DNA from: JAGMCF01 sp964398885
GTDB taxonomy: Bacteria > Cloacimonadota > Cloacimonadia > JGIOTU-2
NCBI GenBank assembly: GCA_964398885.1
Contig: CAYNOU010000003.1
Span: 1-64,000 of the forward strand
DNA length: 64,000 bases
Direction of reading: 5' to 3'
Shown: positions 58,938-64,000 of the stretch, piece after piece
Layout: each line of letters starts with the position of its first letter
Numbering within the stretch: position 1 is the stretch's first letter
The notes under the pieces: generated by a model
What the model was told of the DNA's origin: nothing
The model's database searches: none
What the model saw: the letters and a program-made list of their open reading frames with translations, nothing else
Translations under genes and position numbers: made by a program

Positions 58938-60578
58938 ATGAAATCAAAATACAGAGAACTTATAAAAGAAGTTACAGAAAGATACCCGGAAAGAAAAAAA
59001 GAGTTCTTGTCTGGTTCTTCCAACATTGTCAAAAGGCTTTATACACCTGAGGATACTGAGGAAGTAGATTTTGAATCTGATATTGGCTATCCCGGCTTGT
59101 ATCCTTATACTCGTGGTGTTCAACCAACAATGTATAGAGGCCGCCTTTGGACAATGCGTCAGTATGCCGGTTTTGGAAATGCTGAGGAATCTAACAAAAG
59201 ATATAAATATCTGCTTTCACAGGGTCAAACTGGGCTTTCTATAGCATTCGACCTTTGCACTCAAATTGGATATGATTCTGACCATTCAATGAGCAGAGGT
59301 GAGGTCGGTAAAGTCGGCGTAGCTATTGATTCGCTTGCAGATATGGAAACACTTTTTGATGGAATTCCTTTGGACAGGATTTCAACTTCAATGACAATTA
59401 ATTCAACCGCAGCAATACTTTTAGCTATGTATATAGCAGTGGCAGAAAAACAAGGGGTGTCAAAAGAAAAACTGAAAGGTACTATTCAAAATGATATTCT
59501 AAAAGAATATATTGCAAGAGGGACATATATTTTTTCACCGAAACCATCAATGCGTTTGATTACAGATATTTTTAAGTATTGCTCGGAAAATATTCCGCTT
59601 TGGAATACCATATCCGTCTCAGGCTATCATATTCGTGAAGCTGGCTCAACTGCTGCTCAAGAAGTTGCATTTACTCTTGCAGATGGAATCGCTTATGTAG
59701 AAGCTGCAATAAAGGTTGGGTTGAATGTAGATGATTTTGCACCAAGAGTTTCATTCTTTTTTAATTCTCATAACGACTTATTTGAAGAGGTTGCAAAATT
59801 TAGAGCTGCAAGAAGATTGTGGGCAAAGATTATGAAACAAAGATTTAATGCGAAGAATCCAAAATCAATGAAAATGAGATTTCATACTCAAACTGGAGGC
59901 TCAACTTTAACGGCTCAACAGCCTGACAATAATATTGCTCGTGTCACAATTCAAACACTTGCAGCAGTTCTTGGAGGAATGCAATCTCTGCATACAAATT
60001 CAAGAGATGAAGCATTAGCTCTTCCAAGCGAAGATTCAGTTAGAATTGCTCTTAGAACACAACAGATTGTTGCTTATGAAAGTGGCGTTTGCAATACAAT
60101 TGACCCATTAGCAGGTTCTTATTTTATAGAAAGTACAACAAATCAGATTGAAGAGAAAGCAATGGAATACATTTCTCAAATTGATGAACTGGGCGGAATG
60201 GTTGAAGCTATTGAGAAAGGATATGTGCAAAAACAGATTCAAGATAGTGCTTACAAATATCAGAAACAAATAGAGAATGAAGAAAGAATTATTGTAGGAC
60301 TTAATAAATTTGTCACAGAAGAGGAGCCGCGCAGAAACCTTTTGAAAGTTGATGAATCAGTTGAGAGATTACAAGTTGAGAAATTGAAAAAAATCAAACA
60401 AGAAAGAGATAATCATAAAGTAGAAATGGCACTAAAAAAGATTAGAGAGACTGCAAAATCCTCTGATAATTTGATGCCTGTAATTTTTGAAGCTGTTAAA
60501 GTATACGCTACTTTAGGTGAGATATGTGATGTTTTGCGTGAGGAATTTGGAGAATATGAAGAACAGCTTGTGCTGTAA
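58938..60578 (+). CDS. mcmA1: Methylmalonyl-CoA mutase, large (catalytic) subunit
   Basis: Adenosylcobalamin-dependent isomerase linking succinyl-CoA and methylmalonyl-CoA, used in propionate formation or degradation. The TIM-barrel domain is seen with YPYTRGVQPTMYRGRLWTMR, GQTGLSIAFDLCTQIGYDSD, SGYHIREAGSTAAQEVAFTL and RFHTQTGGSTLTAQQP. At 546 aa it has no B12-binding domain, which is encoded by the next gene, as in archaeal-type split enzymes. GGGTAGG precedes the start. Confidence 0.96.
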   Translation: MKSKYRELIKEVTERYPERKKEFLSGSSNIVKRLYTPEDTEEVDFESDIGYPGLYPYTRGVQPTMYRGRLWTMRQYAGFGNAEESNKRYKYLLSQGQTGLSIAFDLCTQIGYDSDHSMSRGEVGKVGVAIDSLADMETLFDGIPLDRISTSMTINSTAAILLAMYIAVAEKQGVSKEKLKGTIQNDILKEYIARGTYIFSPKPSMRLITDIFKYCSENIPLWNTISVSGYHIREAGSTAAQEVAFTLADGIAYVEAAIKVGLNVDDFAPRVSFFFNSHNDLFEEVAKFRAARRLWAKIMKQRFNAKNPKSMKMRFHTQTGGSTLTAQQPDNNIARVTIQTLAAVLGGMQSLHTNSRDEALALPSEDSVRIALRTQQIVAYESGVCNTIDPLAGSYFIESTTNQIEEKAMEYISQIDELGGMVEAIEKGYVQKQIQDSAYKYQKQIENEERIIVGLNKFVTEEEPRRNLLKVDESVERLQVEKLKKIKQERDNHKVEMALKKIRETAKSSDNLMPVIFEAVKVYATLGEICDVLREEFGEYEEQLVL

Positions 60579-60599
60579 ATTTAGCCACAAAGACTCAAT

Positions 60600-60615
60600 C
60601 CCCGCGGACGTGGGG
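60600..60615. repeat. Palindrome CCCCGCGGACGTGGGG in the mcm gap
   Basis: It lies within an interrupted phrase (CCACAAAGAC...ACACAAAGG) between the mutase subunit genes; same core as 4555-4570. A second phrase GTGCCTTAGTGCCTTTGTGG (60689-60708) directly precedes the small-subunit gene. Confidence 0.75.
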
Positions 60616-60722
60616 ACACAAAGGGTTAATACAAATTTTATTTGCTGTAAAAATTTGTTTGTTGACAGAGGAAATGATTTTATATTCTTGGTGCCTTAGT
60701 GCCTTTGTGGCAGAAAGCTAAT

Positions 60723-61090
60723 ATGGAAAAGAAAATAAGAATTTTAATTGCAAAACCTGGCTTAGATGGACACGATAGGGGAGCAAAATTTGTTGCCCGT
60801 GCCCTTCGCGATGCTGGTTATGAAATTATCTATACCGGTATTAGACAAACACCAGAACAAATAGTTAATGCTGCAATTCAAGAAGACGTTGACTTTTTAG
60901 GAATGAGTATTCTATCTGGCGCTCATAAAGTCCTCTTTTCTAAAGTAATGAAACTTCTTAAAGAGAAAGGTGCAGAGGACATAATTGTGTTTGGCGGCGG
61001 AGTTATTCCTGAGGATGATATTCCTTATCTGAAAGATATTGGAGTTAAAGCAATCTTTACCCCAGGCACCAAATCAAAAGAAATTATTGA
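60723..61090 (+). CDS. mcmA2: Methylmalonyl-CoA mutase, small B12-binding subunit (truncated by gap)
   Basis: Cobalamin-binding partner of the upstream large subunit. The DxHxxG motif is complete (D15, H17, G20 in KPGLDGHDRGAKFVARAL), with SILSGAHKVLFSKVM and VFGGGVIPEDDIPYLKDIGV following. 122 residues are visible before the N run; family members end some 10-15 residues later, so the stop is hidden in the gap. Start at ATG 60723; an upstream ATG at 60699 is in a repeat phrase. Confidence 0.93.
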
Positions 61091-61190
61091 NNNNNNNNNN
61101 NNNNNNNNNNNNNNNNNNNNNNNNNNNNNNNNNNNNNNNNNNNNNNNNNNNNNNNNNNNNNNNNNNNNNNNNNNNNNNNNNNNNNNNNNN
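61091..61190. other. Assembly gap (100 N)
   Basis: Exactly 100 N, the usual placeholder for a scaffold gap of unknown size. It hides the end of the small mutase subunit and possibly more genes. Confidence 0.98.
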
Positions 61191-61303
61191 GAGACTAATA
61201 CATCGGGATAAAATAAAATGATTAGAAATATAATCCCAAAATAAAGAAAGTGAATTTTATTTTGCGACTATAAAAACTGGGATTTATCCCAAAAGGAGAA
61301 AAA

Positions 61304-62203
61304 ATGGGTATAATATTCATCCTTATAATTCTGATTGTGCTATATTGGCAGGCAAAGAGTATTTTCCACGATAAGGCTAAATTGGCAAAAACTATTATTG
61401 TTTTGCTAATTATTATTGGAGTTTTATCACAAACAATTAAAATAGTTGAGCCAGGTGAAGTAAAAGTCCAGGTTCTTTTTGGAAAGGTTCAGAAAAGGGT
61501 TTTACACAGCGGACTTAATTTTGTAAACCCACTGATATCCGTCCACACTATGAGCGTTCGTACTGAAAATTATACAATGAGTGCAACAACTTATGAGGGC
61601 AGAGTACGAGGCTATGACGCTATTAAGGCACTAACTTCCGATGGCATCCTTTTACCAATGGATATAACTTGCTTATTCCACTTGATGCCGGAATTTGCAC
61701 CAGAGGTTTATGAAAAGATCGGGGCAAACTATGAAGAGAAAATTATTCGTCCAGAACTTAAAACTGTTATCAGAGAGGTTATCAGCAAACACAAAATGGA
61801 AGAGGTGTATTCCTCAAAAAGAGATACTATCGCTTTTAATATGCGAAAAATAGCTTATAATAAACTTTTAAAAAGAGGAATCTATATTGAGGATATTCTT
61901 CTCAGGAATGTTACTCTACCCAAACAAGTTGAAGACGCCATAAATTCTAAAAAAACAGAGCAGCAAAATTTTGAGAAAATGCAATATACTCTCCAAAAAG
62001 AGGCAAAAGAAAAGGAAAGAAAGATAATAGAAGCAGAAGGTATCAAAAAGGCAAATCAGACAATTGCTGAAGGATTAACAGAAAATTATCTTAAATGGTA
62101 TCAGATTGATATGATGAAGAAACTGATTGATAGCCCAAATAATACGATTATCTTTATTCCGATGGGACAGGAGATTTCACCGATAATTAGTACTGGAAAG
62201 TAG
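61304..62203 (+). CDS. SPFH/prohibitin-family membrane protein
   Basis: A 299-residue protein with an N-terminal helix (TIIVLLIIIGVLSQTI), then the SPFH domain (VEPGEVKVQVLFGKVQKRVL, GLNFVNPL, SDGILLPMDITCLFHLMPE, RPELKTVIREVISKHKMEEV) and a C-terminal coiled coil (EKMQYTLQKEAKEKERKIIEAEG). It is prohibitin-like, likely oligomeric at the cytoplasmic membrane, and often linked to protease control. AAAAGGAG precedes the start. Confidence 0.92.
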   Translation: MGIIFILIILIVLYWQAKSIFHDKAKLAKTIIVLLIIIGVLSQTIKIVEPGEVKVQVLFGKVQKRVLHSGLNFVNPLISVHTMSVRTENYTMSATTYEGRVRGYDAIKALTSDGILLPMDITCLFHLMPEFAPEVYEKIGANYEEKIIRPELKTVIREVISKHKMEEVYSSKRDTIAFNMRKIAYNKLLKRGIYIEDILLRNVTLPKQVEDAINSKKTEQQNFEKMQYTLQKEAKEKERKIIEAEGIKKANQTIAEGLTENYLKWYQIDMMKKLIDSPNNTIIFIPMGQEISPIISTGK

Positions 62204-62322
62204 TAGATAAAAGGAAATAAGGAAATAAGGAGATAAGGCAAAATGTAAAAGGCAAAAATTAAAAAGCGGAAATCATTAATATATGGAAGATTCATTCTTT
62301 CACCTATAGACTTCAGTTTAAG

Positions 62323-62348
62323 CATTCCCAAGCTGGGGTTTGGGAATG
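62323..62348. repeat. Palindrome CATTCCCAA..TTGGGAATG
   Basis: Outer arms of the 37673-type element with a degenerate core (GCTGGGGT). It is followed by a CTCTGTGTTCTTTGCGTCTC-like phrase that runs into the next gene's start. Confidence 0.7.
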
Positions 62349-62417
62349 AGAGTTTATAATTCGTAATTTTACATTTGTCTCTGTGTTCTTTGCGTCTCTG
62401 CGGTGAGGTATTTACAT

Positions 62418-63575
62418 ATGAAAAAGAAAAGAATTATATTCATTATTGTGTTATTATCTATGCTTTCTATATGCACTTTTTCTTATGCTTCATCTGAATT
62501 TGCTGGTGTTTTTACATTGATAAATCCTTCTGCGACAAATGTTGCCTTTGGACTTGAATCCGGAACTGCAAATATTTGGGATAAAAGTCCGTTGGGTGTT
62601 TGGAGCAATCCTGCAAAATTAGGTTATTATAATGGAATTGCTTATGGATATTTACATGATAAATGGTTTGAAGGTGTTGTAGAAGATATGTATCATAATT
62701 CATCTTATATTACATTTGGTTGGAAAGGTATTGGAATTTTACTACCTTTTATAAATTATTCTAATAAATTCGGAACAACATTGGATTATGGAAAAATAGC
62801 AACTTTTGATCAACATGGAAATCTAGTTACCTTTAATTTTTATGAAACCTGTAGTCAGTTTGCATTTGGCATAAATTACTTCGAGTTTGTAAAAAACTTT
62901 ATTTGTAAAGAAGAAACAATTAGTAAAATTCAAAAATATGCGGATTTTTCAATCGGAACAGGTTTTGATTATTTTCATAAAGTTAAAGCTGATACATTTT
63001 TTTATAGTAATAAAGTAACAACTGCAAATATAGGGGGGAACTTAAGGTTAACCCCTATAAATGTTGATAATGAAAATCTAAAATTTGATATCTCATTAGG
63101 TATTAATTTTATTAATATTTTCAAATCAAAAGTAACCTATAAAGTTGACGAAGTAAAATACAAATACTATCTTCCTTATGGCAATAGAACTGGAATCGCT
63201 GGAAAATTATCATTTATAAATATTAAGAACCTTGCAGATGAATATCCTTTGCTTTATGATATTTCTAAATATCTTTTCTCAATCTATGCAAGCTATGATA
63301 ATTCTAAATATGGTAATAATCCTTCAACCTGGGGTAAAGGAATTGAATTGACTTTTCTTGATATATTTTCATGGAGATCCGGTGAGTATAATGATATTGA
63401 TGGACATATAGTCGGAGATTGCAAAGGTTTGGGGGTAAATCTTAATTACAAAGATGTTGTAAGCTTTCAGTATAATTATGTAGAGTTTCCGGGTGGAGAT
63501 TTGCAAAAGACACAAGAAAAAGAGGATATATCATTTTCAATAGATATAATAAAACTCATAAATGAATTAAAATAG
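62418..63575 (+). CDS. Outer-membrane barrel protein, possibly PorV/PorQ-like
   Basis: A 385-residue protein with a signal peptide (ending TFSYA). Its start resembles PorV/PorQ-family barrels (LINPSATNVAFGLESGTA, GVWSNPAKLGYYNGIAYGYL). Many amphipathic strands follow (YITFGWKGIGILLPFINYSN, GGNLRLTPINVD, GVNLNYKDVVSFQYNYVEF). In PorV-type proteins such barrels shuttle type IX substrates to the sortase. Start at ATG 62418; the GTG at 62403 is in a repeat phrase. PorV identity is tentative; an outer-membrane barrel is more certain. Confidence 0.6.
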   Translation: MKKKRIIFIIVLLSMLSICTFSYASSEFAGVFTLINPSATNVAFGLESGTANIWDKSPLGVWSNPAKLGYYNGIAYGYLHDKWFEGVVEDMYHNSSYITFGWKGIGILLPFINYSNKFGTTLDYGKIATFDQHGNLVTFNFYETCSQFAFGINYFEFVKNFICKEETISKIQKYADFSIGTGFDYFHKVKADTFFYSNKVTTANIGGNLRLTPINVDNENLKFDISLGINFINIFKSKVTYKVDEVKYKYYLPYGNRTGIAGKLSFINIKNLADEYPLLYDISKYLFSIYASYDNSKYGNNPSTWGKGIELTFLDIFSWRSGEYNDIDGHIVGDCKGLGVNLNYKDVVSFQYNYVEFPGGDLQKTQEKEDISFSIDIIKLINELK

Positions 63576-63613
63576 ATTCTTTGTGTCCTTTGTGCCTTTG
63601 TGGTGAAAAAAAA

Positions 63614-64000
63614 ATGAGCAAAACCATAATAGAAAAAATTATTCAATCACATTCAGATGAAGAAGTAAAAGCTGGTAAAATTGTCTGGATGAAATTAGAT
63701 ATCCGCACTGCTCGTGATTTTGGCGGAGCTAATGTTGTGAAAAATTTGGAAAAATATTATCCGAATGAACAATTGCCAGATATAAAAAACATACTTTTTA
63801 CATTTGATTGCGTTGTACCAGCCAAAACAATTCCTTATGCAAATAATCAGCAGATTTGTCGTGAGTTTGCGAAAAAGCAAGGTATAAAAGTATATGATGT
63901 TGATGCGGGTATTGGAACTCATATTTTGATGGAAACGGGTATAGCACGACCCGGTAGAATTCTTGTAGGGACAGACAGTCATTTCAATATCTTGGGTGCT
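63614..64000 (+). CDS. Aconitase/LeuC-family dehydratase large subunit (partial)
   Basis: The first 129 residues of an iron-sulfur hydro-lyase such as 3-isopropylmalate or homoaconitate dehydratase or aconitase: KIIQSHSDEEVKAGKIVWMK at the start, LFTFDCVVPAKTIPYANNQQ, YDVDAGIGTHILMETGIARP and VGTDSHFNILGA, which is the substrate/cluster domain opening. It runs off the window end. The short-spaced HSD..G start fits the LeuC/HacA branch better than long aconitase A. A CTTTGTGCCTTTGTGG phrase lies just upstream. Confidence 0.88.
   Translation, partial: MSKTIIEKIIQSHSDEEVKAGKIVWMKLDIRTARDFGGANVVKNLEKYYPNEQLPDIKNILFTFDCVVPAKTIPYANNQQICREFAKKQGIKVYDVDAGIGTHILMETGIARPGRILVGTDSHFNILGA

Noticed and set aside
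60517..60699. 60-aa frame between the mutase subunit genes
   Set aside because: Overlaps the large subunit end and is made of repeat phrase; no protein features.
2586..62348. Palindrome family as a CRISPR array
   Set aside because: Repeats are dispersed, differ in core and have no regular spacing or spacers; no cas genes are present.

Overview
The window is AT-rich DNA, probably from an uncultured Gram-negative bacterium of the FCB group. It most resembles Candidatus Cloacimonadota (WWE1) or a close neighbour. The reasons are the many secreted proteins ending in a type IX (Por/FlgD-like) C-terminal sorting domain (CTD), a PorU-like C25 sortase, and a split methylmalonyl-CoA mutase. A large MutL-type protein and Bat proteins fit the same picture. 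The phylum call is inference from gene content. A run of 100 N at 61091-61190 shows that this is a scaffold, probably from a metagenome or single cell.

Layout. 1-2.6 kb: end of a Bat operon (batD, batE-like). 2.6-7.8 kb: a poly-gamma-glutamate type operon (PgsB/CapB, PgsC/CapC, a PgsW-like protein) continuing into an unknown exported protein and a probable outer-membrane barrel. 8-9.6 kb: a type II restriction-modification pair. 9.8-15.7 kb: a secreted seven-repeat propeller protein, a PP-loop thiolase-like enzyme, a DUF4258/YgiT-type toxin-antitoxin pair, maf and proS. 15.9-33.8 kb: an island of large CTD proteins, all on the + strand. It holds a C25 peptidase broken by an amber codon, three paralogues sharing leader and signal peptide, a CapA-like phosphoesterase, a frameshifted C10 peptidase and a beta-helix protein. 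33.9-37.6 kb: dinB, a four-helix-bundle gene flanked by terminal inverted repeats, obg and dprA. 37.9-46.1 kb (- strand): groES, a thioredoxin-TPR protein, LysM-M23 peptidase, acylphosphatase, a very large MutL-like protein and two ABC sugar permeases. 46.1-46.5 kb: four tRNAs (- strand). 46.7-49.8 kb: nadK, pgsA, two membrane proteins and rpsT. 49.8-56.9 kb: the PorU-like sortase and another CTD protein behind a structured leader. 56.9-64 kb: O-antigen ligase-like protein, methylmalonyl-CoA mutase large and small (gap-truncated) subunits, an SPFH protein, a PorV-like barrel and the start of an aconitase/LeuC-family gene.

How it fits together. The CTD proteins are presumably exported by Sec and then handled by a type IX system, of which the PorU-like sortase and perhaps the PorV-like barrel are here. 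The PgsB/C/W operon and the CTD-tagged CapA domain suggest a surface poly-gamma-glutamate or similar amide-linked polymer.

The most striking feature is a set of short perfect palindromes (cores such as CCCGAT..ATCGGG, CCGCC..GGCGG, CCCCAATT..AATTGGGG). They occur between genes, inside larger repeats and, repeatedly, in frame inside coding sequences: CTD loops, proS, a thioredoxin-like protein, the PgsB tail and the ligase. This resembles the Rickettsia palindromic elements. It is my best candidate for an undescribed phenomenon here.
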